Assembly (NCBI GenBank): GCA_021018995.1 | Contig: CM037590.1 | Span: 78,772,097 to 78,836,096 of the forward strand | DNA: 64,000 nt | Direction of reading: 5' to 3' | DNA from: Chloranthus sessilifolius | Lineage: Eukaryota > Streptophyta > Magnoliopsida > Chloranthales > Chloranthaceae | Shown here: one piece after another, positions 10,194-22,597 of the stretch | Position numbering within the stretch: position 1 is the first letter of the stretch | Layout of the letters: every line of letters starts with the position of its first letter | Notes under the pieces: model-generated | The model's input: the letters and a program-made list of their open reading frames with translations, nothing else | What the model was told of the DNA's origin: nothing | The model's database searches: none | Made by a program: the position numbers and the translations under genes

Positions 10194-11639
10194 CACCCAT
10201 ACCTAGCTTAGGTTTAGGTATCTGGGAACACATCTCAGATCGTTTTTCTTTTCTCTTTCTTTTTAGCTGTAAGTAGTTTTCTTTTTCTTTTTCCTTCTCT
10301 CCACAGTCCAGCACTTGCTGGCTATGTCTTTGCATGTGTTTTTGAAATAGATTAATGGAAGTTCTATAATAGGATCGGTATTTTATGGGATTGGTGTTTA
10401 TGTGTGAGATGCTCTGTGCAAGGCTGTTGCCTTGTGATCCGCCATTGCTCTGGCTGTGTTTCAAAGCAATGAAGGACTGATTCTAAGGGCCATTCAGATC
10501 CAAGTGACCTGTGTGTCTGGGCTATCATGGTCCTATAGCCTTAGTCCCACCACAGGACCCACTAGATCTGAAATCCCCATGGGAGCTTGAGCTGGTAGCC
10601 TTGTGACCATGGTGGTAGCAGTGATATTCTTGTTTTATTTTGGGCTCCGTGAGGAGGATAACCTCTGGGATAGTCTATGACCATTTAAGTGGACAGATTA
10701 TAGCCTTAGGGTGATTCTAATCCACCGATCCAAGATGGATCCTTCTTCTTTACACATGAGCTTGTAGAAGCCTGGTGAGGGATTGTACAGAGGCAGACTC
10801 CCCTATATTTGTATAGATCCGCCATCAGATGTTGGATCTGATCTGGTTATAGAGATTGTAGGCTGGTGACTGGACCATTGCAGCCTCACTCAAGCAATGG
10901 ACAGCTAGATCGAAGGTTGTACTCAATCTCTTACTGGTTCTATGTGTTTGGGCTATCATGGTCCTTTACAGCCCTAGCCCCACATATAGAGCTTTAGAGG
11001 TTGAGGTTCCCTATGGATTCTTGACCTGGTAGCCTGGATGAAATAGTGCCTACAATGATTTACTTGTTTTGTTTTGACCCATCCCTGGATAGTGGCTCCC
11101 CTATGGGATAATCTGTGACCATTTAAGTGGACAGGTTATAGCCTTAAGGGTGGAATCATGGTAGAGTGATGGGTTGAATCCTTTCTCCTCAGTGGTGATA
11201 ATGTAGCCATTGGACAGGATTTCTATAACATCGGATCTGAATCTAAGTTACAAAACTCCTATGATCTTGGCTCAATAACATACTTCTCACCCTTTTATAT
11301 TTATTTTCCACACTCCATCCATCCTCTCAACCCTTTCTGTAGTTTAGACATTAGAATACTTAGAATAAGTGACCTTAAACTCCCTTCCTTTTAGGACTGC
11401 CAGATCTGTAGTCAGATCTGGAGGGACTACTAGAGATGGCTCCTTTAGAGCTGTAGATCACCTTTCCCTGTGGGACAAACTCTTACTTATCAAAACTTGC
11501 TATAATACCCTGTATCTTGCAGGTCTAGGACTTCTGAGTTGTGCTGAATTCACCCCCTGTTTTACTCTTTCTTTGATTTTTAAATGACTTTCACCACCAA
11601 CCAATAATGTAAGCACACCAGAATCCGACAATAAGTTTT

Positions 11640-11656
11640 TGGCGCCGCTGCCGGGG
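11640..11656 (+). promoter_or_regulatory. AthA primer binding site (tRNA-Asp type)
   Basis: TGGCGCCGCTGCCGGGG lies a few bases after the 5' LTR. Athila elements are known to use a tRNA-Asp primer with a TGGCGCCGTTGCCGGGG-type site, and this differs at one position. AthB has TGGCGCCGCTGTCAAGG at 62574-62590. Confidence 0.88.
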
Positions 11657-12136
11657 AAAGATGATCTATTAGTAGACCCTTAGTTTTTGCATTATTAGTA
11701 TTCTTTGCACATGTGAATAATTGATACTGCTGACATAATTTTGAATCTTTTTTATTTTTACAGATCTAGACAGCAGCAGTGAAGGACAGTGGACTGCATG
11801 TGGAGCTTAGCTACCTCTGTTTGCAAACTCTCTGACTTTTAAAACTCTGTCTATTTGTCTTAAAAAAATTTTATTTTTTTTTAGCAATATCTAGGATAGT
11901 TTAAATGTATTCCTTGAATAGCTGTAAACTAGTTAGATAAATTGGTTAGTGTACAATTATTCTTTTGCAATGTGCCTGCAAGAAGCTTTCCTTGCTGTTG
12001 GTGTGCTTGTATGCTAGGGAGGAGATCCCTCAGCCCTGCTTTAGAGCCTCTTAATCCTGAGTTAGAAAGGGGAAGGAGACTTAGGAGAGACAGGCACACC
12101 ACAGGAGAGCCCCCAAGTGAATCTGTGACAGCAATT
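11657..12136 (+). other. AthA untranslated leader
   Basis: About 480 bases of T-rich, noncoding sequence between the primer site and the gag start. Open frames that enter it from the gag side have no recognisable domain. Confidence 0.6.
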
Positions 12137-13965
12137 ATGGGTGAAGAACAACCCAGAACCCTCAAGGAGTTGAATGCTCCAGATGACTATAACTCCCCTT
12201 TTAGCATTCAATTCCTTGATGTTCAGGGAAACTATGAGATAAAAACTTCAATCATCCAGATGCTGCCAGCTTTCCATGGGCTTAGCAAGGAGGACCCTTA
12301 CAAGCATATTGACCAGTTCTTGGCCTTGTGCACCACTTTTAATATCACTGGGTTGGGACCTGAGGCTACTAGGCTCAGATTCTTTCCCTTCTCACTGAAG
12401 GATAGGGCCACTACCTGGCTGACCACTCTTCCCAACAATAGCATTGCTTCATGAAAAGACCTGCAAACCAAATTCCTAACCAAGTTCTTCCCTGAGACCA
12501 AAATAGCCAGTTGAGAAAAGAGATTCTTGCATTTGCTCAATCCCCAACTGAGGATTTTAATCAGTCCTGAGATAGGTTTAAAGATATGCTCAAACAATGC
12601 CCCCACCACAAGATCCCTGAGTGGCAGCTTGTACAAAGCTTCTACAATGGGATTGATGAGAAAAATAGAGATATGGTCGATGCCGCTTGTGGTGGATCCT
12701 ACATGCAGAAGACTGCCGAGGAGGCATGGGAATTGTTTGAGGTGATTAGTGAGAATGCTTTTCAAAAGCCATCCCTGGCAAGAACTAGTCAGGAATCTGA
12801 GTCAAAGGTGGGGCCTGCTGCTGGATCAAGAGGAAAAATTTATGAGGTGTCTAGGAACAATGACCTGCAGCTGTAGATGGCAAACCTCTCTATGAAGTTT
12901 GAGAGGTTTGATATGCCAGTCCCCACAACACACAGTGGAGGAATGTCTATCTGCAGGGCAATTTCCTGAATTGATTTTGGAACATGCTGCTGCTGCTCAA
13001 TCTTATGGCCAACAACAATCTAGGGGCTACAATAGGTAGCCATATGGATACCAGCACCAAAATGCTGGTTACCAATGGAGAGACCACCCAAATCTGAGGT
13101 GGAAGTAAGACAACTACATGCAGCCCCAGCAGATGTTGGCCTTACCACAAAGGCCACAGCAGTAGTTCAATCAAGGGAATGCCCCTAGGTCTACCTTCCA
13201 GCACCATCAGCAGCCCCATCAGTAGCAAAATCAGTTGGTCTTACCCCCTTCTCAACCTAGAAATACTTCATTCGAGGACCAGGTCTTGACCACATTATAA
13301 AACCTGGGTTCCTTGGCCCTGACTGTGGACTCTCATGGTCAGAGCCTCCAGAAAATGGAAGAACAGATGAGCCAAATGTCAAAAGCCTTGGCTATGAGAG
13401 ATGAAGGCAGACTGCCTTGCTAGCCAATTGCTAACCCCAAGGGTCAGTTTTTAATTGAGGAAGCTTCCTCAAAGTTTGAGGACATTAATGCTGCCACTAC
13501 CCTAAGGTCTGACAGGTTGATAAACAACCAGGTGGGTAACAGACCAGTAGAGGCAATTTCCACAGATGATGCAATTGATCATGATAGAGAAGTTGTGGGA
13601 CCACAAAGCCAAGAAGTGCCTGCCACCTTGCGGCAGGAGAAAAATAATGAGGCTGTAGTTGAGCCGCAGCAGGGAGAAAAACATGAAAAAAGAAAGAAAC
13701 AGAAGTTTAGTCATGGGCTAGCAGCTGAGGAACCAGTAGAACCTCAGCTGCCATTTCCTCAGGCTTTGGATGGTCCTATCCCTTTTGGTAAAGGGAATGC
13801 CCAGATGGTGGAAATAATGGAGACCTTCAGGCAGGTGAAAATCAATTTACCCCTGCTTGAGGCAATTAAACAAGTCCCAGCCTATGCAAAGTTCCTGAAA
13901 GACCTCTGCACCCAAAAGAGAAAGGCTAGAGGCCATGTGTCCAAGAGGTCTTTGCAACTGATACA
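12137..13965 (+). pseudogene. AthA gag (Athila type) with linker
   Basis: The start chosen is ATG at 12137 (MGEEQPRTLKELNAPDDY), matching the AthB gag start at 62140. The retrotransposon gag domain shows AFHGLSKEDPYKHIDQFLAL, FFPFSLKDRATTWL and KIPEWQLVQSFYNG-like segments. A glutamine- and proline-rich middle follows. A charged linker then ends with TFRQVKINLPLLEAIKQV and AYAKFLKDLCTQKRK, the conserved Athila segment before protease. Gag would form the particle core in the cytoplasm. It is broken in several places. Confidence 0.88.
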
Positions 13966-14620
13966 GTGAATTCTGTATTTAACATATCAATGCCTGAGAA
14001 GTTGCAAGATCCAGGGATACCCACTATTCCCTACGTAATTGGAGACCATACAATTGGAAAAGGCCTTTTAGACCTTGGAGCCAGTGTTAACCTGTTTCCA
14101 TACAGTGTATATCTGCAACTAGGTTTGGGGGAGCTAAAAGCTACCCCCATTGTACTGATGATGGCTGATAGATCTGAGAGAAAACCTCTGGGAATGGTTG
14201 AGGATGTCCTGGTGGGAGTGGATAAATTTTTCTATCCTGCCGACTTCTTAGTTTTGGACATGGGGTGCAGCAATAGCCCAAATCCCATACCTGTTATATT
14301 GGGCAGGCCTTTCTTGGCCACTGCCAATGCCTGCATCCAATGCAGGTCTGAAGTAATGGAGGTAACTTTTAGACATATGAAAGTTGAGCTGAATGTGTAC
14401 AACAATGCAAAGTACCCTCAGATGGACAATGAGGAGAGCTTTGCAGTGGATGTACTAGAGGAAATTGTGGAAGAGGAATTGCCCACTCTGCTGGAGTGGG
14501 GCAAAATTGTCAGGAATTTAGTTAAAATTTGGGACATGGTGGAGGAAGAGAGCCCAGATGGGAGATCAAAAGACATGACCATATCGAAGTCTTCTGTGGG
14601 CTCAGTCTGACATTCAGCAA
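13966..14620 (+). pseudogene. AthA aspartic protease
   Basis: The segment reads PGIPTIPYVIGDHTIGK, then LLDLGASVNLFPYSVY (the active-site region in the Athila form D-L-G-A-S), then MADRSERKPLGMVEDVLV, FYPADFLVLDM and PVILGRPFLATANA. The family uses this protease to cut the Gag-Pol polyprotein. The same segment in AthB (60027-60290 and 42301-42847) is where TatB inserted. Confidence 0.9.
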
Positions 14621-15740
14621 ACCATTGCTACCTCTTCCTCCAACCTCCAATGCACTAATTTTACCATCCGCCCAACTCAAGAAGCTTCTAGAAACATTAA
14701 AATATGCCTTCCTTGAGAAAGGTGATAAGCTTCCTGTGATTATCTCTTCCTCCCTTACCAATGAGCAGGAAGAGGAATTACTAACAATTTTGAGGAAGCA
14801 TAAGAAGGCAATTGGTTGGACCATTGCCGATCTGGGAGGAATTGATGCATCAATCTGCATGCACAGGGTTCATCTTGAGGAGGGAGCACTACCCTCCAGG
14901 GAAATGCATAGGAAGTTAAATCCTCACATGCAGGAAGTGGTGCTTAAGGGAATCATTAAATTGCTAGATGCAGGGGTGATTTACCCCATCTCTGATTCTC
15001 ATTGGGTGGCACCTATCCAAGTGGTGCCCAAGAAATCATAGATGATTGATTAAGCCCGAAGAGTTGAGGCCAGCCAGGGCAACCATTGGAGAGTGTGCAT
15101 TGATTATAGGAAGCTCAACTCTAAAACCAGAAAGGACCATTTCCCTCTCCCCTTCATTGATCAAATTCTGGACAAATTGGCTGGAAAAGCTTTTTACTGT
15201 TTTCTTGATGGGTACTCAGGGTACAACCAAATCCCTGTGCATCCTCAAGACCAAGAGAAAACCACCTTTACCTATCCTTTTGGCACCTTTGCTTACAGAA
15301 GGATGCCTTTTGGACTCTGTAATGCGCCAACCACTTTTCAGAGGTGTATGTATGCCATATTCTCTGATATGATTGACAAGTTTTTGGAGATTTTTATGGA
15401 TGACTTTTCTGTCTATGGGGACAGCTTTGGCCAGTGTCTACAGCACCTCAGCCTAGTTTTGCAAAGATGTGAGGAAACCAATTTGGTTTTAAGCTGGGAA
15501 AAGAGCCACTTCATGGTAACACAAGGCATTGTGTTGGGCCATGTAGTCTCTAATGAAGGGCTTGAGTTAGACAAGGCCAAAGTGGACCTCATTGCCAATT
15601 TGCCCCCTCCAAAAATAGTCAAGCAAATCAGATCTTTCCTGGGGCATGTGGGATTTTATAGGAGGTTCATTAAGGACTTCAGTAAAATTGGTAAGCCATT
15701 GTGCCACCTGCTCTGCCAGGATGTGCCCTTTGACTTTTGA
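14621..15740 (+). pseudogene. AthA reverse transcriptase
   Basis: The N-terminal part has KKAIGWTIADLGGI and ICMHRVHLEEGA. The polymerase has VCIDYRKLNSKTRKDHFPL, FYCFLDGYSGYNQIPVHP, FAYRRMPFGLCNAPTTFQRC and EIFMDDFSVYGDSF (the catalytic M-D-D). The thumb has LVLSWEKSHFMVTQGIVLGH and [20 protein letters not shown]. All canonical Ty3 polymerase blocks are visible in order. It would copy element RNA into DNA in cytoplasmic particles. It is broken, though long stretches are well kept. Confidence 0.92.
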
Positions 15741-16140
15741 AACATTGAAAATCTGCCTCACCTCTGCTCCTGTACTCCAAACACCAGACTATACCCTACC
15801 TTTTGAGCTGATGTGTGATGCATCAGACTTGGCATTAGGTGCTATTTTGGGCCAAAGAAAAGATAAAAGCGCACTGGTCATTGCTTATATCGACAAATCA
15901 CTTCTGAAGCTCAATTTGAACTATACCAGCGAGAAAGAGCTTCTAGCGATGGTTTCTGTTGTTGACAAATTTAGAGCCTACCTACTAGGATCTAAAACTG
16001 TGATCTTCACTGACCATTCGGCATTGAAGTACCTACTGTCCAAGAGAGATGCTAAGCCTAGGCTGATTAGATGGATACTCCTGTTGGACAAAAAGGGTGT
16101 GGAGAATGTGGTGGCTGACCACTTGTCCAGAATTATCTTG
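15741..16140 (+). pseudogene. AthA RNase H
   Basis: It begins with [20 protein letters not shown] (first catalytic aspartate in C-D-A-S). It continues with [20 protein letters not shown] (catalytic glutamate) and [20 protein letters not shown], and ends [12 protein letters not shown]. It is the single RNase H typical of Athila, with no second archaeal-type domain. Confidence 0.9.
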
Positions 16141-17587
16141 GAGAAATGCCTGGATGGCCCTACAAATGAGGCCTTCCCTGAAGAGCAATTATTTGCCATC
16201 CAATCCTTAGTCCCTTGGTTTGCACACATTGTCAATTATCTAGTTATAGGAAAGATTCCTCCCCACTGGACCAAAATGGATAAAGACCTGTTCTTCTCAA
16301 GGGTCAAGTATTTTTTCTGGGAGGAACCTTGCCAATACAAGTACTGTGCCGACCAGATCTTTCGAAGATGTATTCCCGAAAGTGATATCCCCAGTATTCT
16401 GGCCATGTGCCATGAAAATGCCTGTGGAGGCCACTTTAGTGGGAAAAAAATAGCTGACAAGGTCCTGCAGTGTGGTTTTTACTGGCCATCCTTATTCAAG
16501 GATGCATACACACACTGCAAGGCATGTGAGAGATGTCAGAAACTAGGAGGGCTGTCTAAAAGAAATTCAATGCCTTTGCAGCCCATCCTTGTTGTAGAAC
16601 TATTTGATGTATGGAGAATTGACTTCATGGGCCCCTTTCCTCCGTCTAATGGTTATCACTTCATCCTAGTGGCAGTGGACTATGTTTCCAAATGGGTAGA
16701 AGCCATTGCCACAAGAACTAATGATAACCAGGTGGTCCTCAAATTCGTAAAGCACAACATTTTCTCAAGATTTGGAACCCCTAGAGCTATTATCAGTGAT
16801 GGGGGTAGCCATTTCTGCAACAGGAATTTCGAGAGCTTGCTCAAGAAATATTTTGTGACCCATAGGATTGCTACTCCCTACCACTCACAAACAAGTGGGT
16901 AGGTTGAAATTTCCAATAGGGAGATCAAGCACATCCTTGAGAAAACAGTTAGGACTGAGAGGAAAGATTGGGGTGGCTGGATGATGCCTTTGTGGGCCTA
17001 TAGAATTTGCCTATAAGACTCCCATTGGAATGTCCCCATTCAGACTGGTCTATGGCAAGACCTGCCATCTCCCAGTAGAGTTAGAACACAGGGCCTATTG
17101 GGCCATTAAGAATTTGAACATGGACCTAACTTCTGCCGGTCAATACAGGTCATTACAACAATCAGAATTGGATGAGCTGAGGATGGATGCTTACACCAAT
17201 GCCAGGATCTACAAGGAACAGGCTAAAGCTTTCTTCGACAAGGGCTTGCTGAGAAAAAGCCTCGAACCGGGTGGTAAGGTTTGGTTATTCAACTCCAAAC
17301 TAAAATTCTTTCCTGGCAAATTAAAATCCAGATGGGATGGTCCCTATGTTGTCGTGAATGTTTCCCCATCTGGTGCTGCGGAAGTCAAGGATCCCAAATC
17401 TGGGAGGACCTTCAAAGTGAATGGTCAGAGGCTTAAGCCTTGCATTGAACAACCTGCTGATCCTATGAGCACTATTCATTTTCATGGGACCCCTACATCT
17501 ACGACCATGATTGTGTCCATGTTGAACTATACTACTTTTGTTTCTACCTTAAGTTTTAGAAAATTTCAGGGGTTATGTGGAGTTTGA
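16141..17587 (+). pseudogene. AthA integrase
   Basis: The zinc-binding N-terminus is [15 protein letters not shown] followed by [12 protein letters not shown] (H-H-C-C). The catalytic core has [29 protein letters not shown] and [16 protein letters not shown], then a TPYHSQTSG segment that precedes the glutamate. The C-terminus has [20 protein letters not shown] and [12 protein letters not shown] tail of about 60 residues after the GPY-like module has no domain I recognise. The relic is broken in a few places. Confidence 0.9.
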
Positions 17588-17654
17588 TATTGTTGGGCTT
17601 GATAGAGTTTATGTGGGATTGGTATGATTTATTCTTCTTCTTCTGTGAATTGCT

Positions 17655-17956
17655 GATTTAGCCCTCGCGCATTCCAAATTGTGATTTGGGAAGACTCGCG
17701 CAATTCGCATAGACCATTTCTTTCGTTGTCGCGAGTTTCAATGCTACAGAATCTCTCGAGCACTTCCAGCTCTAATTCCCATAATCGCGCAATTCTGATT
17801 TCTCGTGATTCCCTTCCCAGCTGCGCGAGTCTAATGCATTTGTCATTTCCCACGTTGACTGCTGAGACTTGACGTTTCCCAACTCACTCTCAATTAATTG
17901 CGGCGACTTGGATGTTATTCAACCGTTTCATCTTCCACCATCCTCGCCTTTAAATA
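17655..17956 (+). promoter_or_regulatory. Internal CTCGCGCA motif cluster and TATA-like box
   Basis: Shortly after integrase, CTCGCGCATT, CTCGCGCAATTC, GTCGCGAGT, ATCGCGCAATTC and GCGCGAGT recur in about 170 bp, the same vocabulary as the LTR U3 cluster. They are followed at 17949-17956 by TTTAAATA, and about 75 bp later by the first ATG of the small frame at 18030. The layout looks like a second promoter inside the element. It could serve the 3' frame, much as separate internal promoters have been proposed for other extra frames in this lineage. Confidence 0.5.
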
Positions 17957-18029
17957 CACAGGGAGGCCCTGTTCATCTTCATCGCATCCTATCTCCTCTC
18001 ACCCTAGCGGTCCTTCCCTAATCCTAATC

Positions 18030-18326
18030 ATGGCAGATGACAAGCCGGACGCGCTGCCTAACAAGTTTTACCCGATGTGGTTGGACCCGCGGCCCCCTAA
18101 AGAGCTGGATCCCCTCCAACCCATCTGGGATGAATATGAGGAGGTTCTGCAAATCCTTGCCAAGGAGGAGGAAAAGATTCAAATTGCAAAGAAGAAGCAA
18201 AGATGTAACCATCCCCCCCTCCACTCCACCCCCTCCCCCGCCTCCTTCACCCCCTCCCCCACCTTCTCAACCCCCTCCCCCCTGATCTCTCTTTTTCCCT
18301 CCTCTATTTTTGTAATTTTCTTTTAA
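18030..18326 (+). CDS. Small unbroken frame in AthA 3' region, unknown function
   Basis: The first ATG after the TATA-like box opens a frame of about 98 residues starting MADDKPDALPNKFYPMWLD. It has an acidic, glutamate-rich middle with helix potential (EEVLQILAKEEEKIQIAKKK). The last 40 residues are proline- and serine-rich over a CCCCTCC-type tract, ending in a short hydrophobic tail. I recognise no domain. It looks whole, but at this length that can arise by chance, and the proline-rich end reflects simple sequence. The possible meaning comes from its position behind a promoter-like block, not from homology. An upstream in-frame ATG at 17898 precedes the TATA-like box, so I prefer 18030. 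Confidence 0.4.
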   Translation: MADDKPDALPNKFYPMWLDPRPPKELDPLQPIWDEYEEVLQILAKEEEKIQIAKKKQRCNHPPLHSTPSPASFTPSPTFSTPSPLISLFPSSIFVIFF

Positions 18327-19410
18327 TCTTAATGATATTTTCCTTTTCTGATATGCTGTACAGTTTTCTGTTCTTGGTTACTTTATTTTTTGTTCTTGTC
18401 TTTTAGCCTCAATAGTTCTGCTGCACATTCACTTTGAACCAATGAGAACACTGCTCCTCATAGGTTTGGGGGTATGGCAGGCAGACCCTGCCAATGGAAC
18501 AGTTAACATAAGTGCAGCAGACTCATCTGAGTAATATGGAAATGGATCTATGTTCACTTAAGAATCATGCAAATAAGAAAGTTAACATTTCTGTAAACTT
18601 TAGACAGTATAAACTTCTAGTATTCCATATTTCCATGATAGTATCACCAACGAAATTGACTTGTATCCGCACTTAGTGAATCATTAGAGAGAGAAAAAGG
18701 TGAGGACATACTTGAAAGTTCAAAGGATGACCATAACCAGTGAGAATTGGGCGTACAAAATTTTTCTATTCTTTGAGGAGTAACTAAGGCATTTCTTTTA
18801 GTTCTAAGGACTGGCTGAGTCACTGTGCTCACTAGAAGTTAGGCAACACCAAGTTGAAACAACTTACAGTACTCATGAGACCTGGGAAAGGATCAAGGCC
18901 CTCTCTTGGACAGTTTGAGCCTAAAAAGACCAATCCTAAAGCAACTGCCCTTGTCCATACCCCCCTTTGAGCTTTAAATCCTAAATTTCTTCAAAATACA
19001 CCTGAGTACTTGAACCTGAACCTATGAACCTGATTCAACCTACCCTCACTCTGAGAATTCAGAAGGTCAAGGAGAAAGAGTTGAAGATGGACTAGCTATG
19101 GTCAACATGAGGTGAATGGAGAAGAAGAATCTCAAAAATCTGGCAGTATGGTAACTAAGAACATGGTGGCGCTTCTGAAAAGCAAAAACAAAATAAAAAG
19201 AAGGAAACTCCAGTAAAAAGAAACAAAAATAATAATGAAGAGGAATAAGAGAGAAGTCAAGAGGAACTTTCATTGGAAAATCAAAATCAAGAAGAGAAAC
19301 TAATCGCTTCAAATAAGAAAATCTCAAAGAAGATGAAGGGAGCTGAATTATGGAAGGTGAAGTCATGAACCACCTCTGTGACCTACTGATTTCTCAAATT
19401 GGAACCCCCC
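18327..19410 (+). other. AthA 3' noncoding region up to the Tekay array
   Basis: A T-rich stretch, then a polypurine-like AGGTTTGGGGGTATGG at about 18463, then A- and GA-rich sequence without a recognised gene. The Tekay array begins abruptly at 19411. Because that array has lost its left end, some AthA sequence may also have been deleted at this junction. Confidence 0.6.
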
Positions 19411-21852
19411 TTCTTGGTCATGCCATTTAGGTTGACAAACGCACCCGCATCATTTATGGACTTGATGAACCGGATATTTAAATCACATTTGGACAAGTCT
19501 GTAGTGGTTTTTGTAGATGACATCCTCATCTATTCAAAGACGCGAGAAGAACATGAGCAACATCTACGAGTGGCTCTACAAACCCTTAGAGACCATCAGT
19601 TATATGCAAAACTTAGTAAGTGTGAGTTTTCGCTTGAGCAGGTCAGTTTCCTAGGCCATGTTATCTCTGAGACCGGTATTACAGTTGACCCAGCAAAGAT
19701 TGAGTTAGTGATGAATTGGGAACAGCCAAAGACCGTTACGGAGGTTCGTAGTTTCCTCGGTTTGGCAGGATTCTACAGAAGGTTTATGGAGGGCTTCTCC
19801 AAGATATCAAGTCCTCTTACACAACTTACGAAGAAGAATACTAAATTTGATTAGACAGAGCAGTGTGCGCAAAGTTTTCAGGAACTTAAGAAACGATTGA
19901 CTACTGCGCCAGTACTTGCTATACCATCAGGCAGGGGAGGCTTTGCAGTATACAGTGATGCATCCTATGGGGGTTTGGGCTGTGTGCTTAACCATAATGA
20001 GAGAATCATTGCTTGTGGGTCTAGACAGCTAAAAGACCATGAGAAGAATTACCAGATGCATGATCTTGAGTTGGCAGCATTGATTTTTGCTCTGAAGATC
20101 TGAAGGCATTACCTTTATGGGGAGACCTTCGATATATTCACCAATCATAAGAGCCTCAAGTATCTCTTCTCACAAAAGGAGTTGAATATGAGACAGCGTC
20201 GATGGATTGAGTTCTTGAAAGATTATGATTGTACCATCCAGTACCACCCCGGGAAAGCAAGCGTAGTGGCAGATGCGTTAAGTCGGAAGTTCTCTGCTCA
20301 ATTATCACATCTCACCGCAAGGGTGCGACGATGGCATCTATTGGAAGATATGGCTCTAAGTAGCATGAGATTTGACGTAAAAGGTTCTGGTGCGTTAATG
20401 GCTACGCTGGTGATTCGTTCTACTCTCTATGAGAACATTCGCAGACTTCAAATGATTGATGATGAACTTATGGCTATCAGACGGGATGTGATTGGGGGAA
20501 TTAAACTAGATATTTCTATCAAAGATGATGGCACTTTGGTCTTTAGAAACCGGGTATGCGTACCAACTAGTACTGAGCTTCGGGACACTATTTTGGAAGA
20601 GGCTCATAAGTCTATGTACGATATTCACCCTGGCAGTACCAAGATGTACCAGGACTTAAAGAAAAGCTTCTGGTGGAGAGGTTTAAAGAAAGATGTCGCT
20701 ATGTATGTCTCGAGATGTCTTATATGTCAGCAAGTAAAGGTGGATCATCGAAATCCGGCAGGACTGTTGCAACCACTATCGATACCTGAGTAGAAATGGG
20801 AGGCCATTTCTATGGACATTATTTTGGGATTGCCAAGAACATTAAGAAAACACAATGCCATCTGGGTCATTGTGGATCGATTGACTAAGTCTGCACACTT
20901 CCTTCCTTATAATACGTCGTATACCGCCAACAAGCTCGCAGAATTATATATCAAGGAGATAGTTAGGCTGCATGGTATACCGGTTAGTATCGTATCCGAT
21001 AAAGACCCGATGTACACATCTTAGTTTTGTCAACGATTTCAAGAAGGAATGGGCTCTAGGCTCGATTACAATACATCATTCCATCCTCAGACCGATGGGA
21101 AGACTGAGAGGGTGAATCAGATTATAGAAGATATGTTACGTGCTTGCATGCTGGATTTTCAAGGGTCATGGGACCAACATTTACCGCTGATCGAGTTCGC
21201 CTACAATAACAGTTACCAGGCTAGCATCAGCATGGAACCCTACGAAGCTTTGTATGGACGACGGTGCAGGTCTCCGCTTAATTGTGAAGAAGTGGGTGAG
21301 AAACTCATTTTAGGTCCCAAGATCATGGAGAATACAACCGAGACAGTTCGGTTAATCCGTGAGAAACTACGTATTGCTGAAAGTCGTCAGAAGAGCTACG
21401 CTGATCTGAAAAGGAACCATGTTGAGTTTAAGGTGGGAGACAACGTATTTGTCAAAATCTCTCCTACAAAAGGCGTGATGCATTTTGGGAAGCGTGGGAA
21501 GCTGAGTCTGCGCTATGTTGGACCTTTCGAGGAATTGGGCCGAGTCGGCGAGGTTGCCTATCGAGTAGCCTTGCCACCGCAGCTATCGAAAATGCACAAC
21601 GTGTTTCATGTGTCCATGTTATGAAGATATGCTAAGGACCCGACTCACGTATTGGACTACCAGCCCATTGAGCTCCAAGAAGACTGATCCTTGGTTGGGG
21701 AACCGATACGAATCTTGGATCGTAAACAACAAATCTTACGGACAAAGAGCATTCCCTTAGTACTCGTGAAGTGGCAGAACCATTTTTTAGAGGAAGCCAC
21801 ATGGGAGCGTGAAGCAGAGATTCGCGAGCAATTTCCACAACTTTTTGAGTGA
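19411..21852 (+). pseudogene. Tekay left copy: partial RT, RNase H, integrase, chromodomain
   Basis: [20 protein letters not shown] and [18 protein letters not shown] (catalytic V-D-D), then [15 protein letters not shown]. RNase [25 protein letters not shown] and ADALSRKF. Integrase: [60 protein letters not shown] and LSLRYVGPFEELG. Chromodomain: VLVKWQNHFLEEATWERE ending near 21852. In chromoviruses the chromodomain steers integration towards marked chromatin. This copy is broken in a few places. Confidence 0.9.
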
Positions 21853-22495
21853 AGGCATATTGTAAACTATAGTTATGTAAGAAAACCATGCGTACCTTTA
21901 AATTCTTGAATTTGCTTCTTTAAAAAAAAGAAAGAAAGAGAATTTCTTCAAAATCTTCAATGTTAAATTGGTTCATAACATCGATGTTTTACATATATAT
22001 CTATAACGATCACACAATAAAATCTTAAATGTCATATTTATTCATTCTCAGTTAGAACCGTGTGTCTGTTGGAACCCGTGTCATCAGTTAGAACATGTTA
22101 CCAGGCATGTGATCATGCTTCTGAATAAGTATTCGATTCTGACATCTGAAATTTCTGCTCAAATAATTACCAAAAGGGTGAGGTAGGTGTGTGTGCTAGG
22201 TTTGTGTCATGGTGAAGTATGTTTTCAGGCACGTGACACTTGGGAAGGTATGCATCCATGTACGGATGCAATCCTCTATGGCAGTATGGGATGCCACACG
22301 CAGTACATCTAGGTTACTACAGATCTCGACCCTTAAAAGCGTGCTTAGTGAAGCCTACCGCATCGCGACCAAAGTTCTTTTAGACTTTAAACTGTTTCGA
22401 TTTTGCTTTATACTGGTGTTAGGATAAGGACTTACCGCAGTTCGGTTTAGCTATCCGTACATTTTCGAGGACGAAAATTCCTAAGGAGGGTAGAA
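19411..22495 (+). mobile_element. Tekay array, truncated left internal region
   Basis: The sequence enters mid reverse transcriptase at TTCTTGGTCATGCC, with no LTR, gag or protease before it. It then runs through RNase H, integrase and chromodomain to a polypurine tract at about 22483-22495 and the next LTR. It is nearly identical to the right-hand internal region from 27655 onward. The left part was lost by deletion, so no left target-site copy remains. Confidence 0.9.
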
Positions 22496-22597
22496 TGTAA
22501 AGACCCGTATTTTGAACCCGAGTTAGACTGACCCCGTGTGTGTATTCGGCTCGGCAACCGACGTCACCATTTGTTTTAGATTTTTATCTAGAAGTGA

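Larger units (their letters stand above)
9055..11633 (+). repeat. AthA 5' LTR (2579 bp)
   Basis: It starts TGTTAAGACCTAAAAAG and ends AATCCGACAATA, just before the primer site. It pairs along its length with 33593-36166. U3 holds the CTCGCG motif cluster, a TATATA box lies at 10188, and the remaining ~1.4 kb is R and U5. Within the U5 part, phrases such as GGGCTATCATGGTCC, ACCATTTAAGTGGACAG and TTATAGCCTTA occur twice (about 10520/10950 and 10680/11120). This suggests an old internal duplication inside the LTR. Confidence 0.93.

Noticed and set aside
14529-15041. A possible host aspartic protease or peptidase gene near the AthA protease
   Set aside because: The motifs and order are those of Athila Gag-Pol and continue directly into reverse transcriptase.
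18963-19400. An envelope-like gene in the AthA 3' region
   Set aside because: Some Athila elements carry one, but no frame here shows a signal peptide plus a convincing transmembrane segment.
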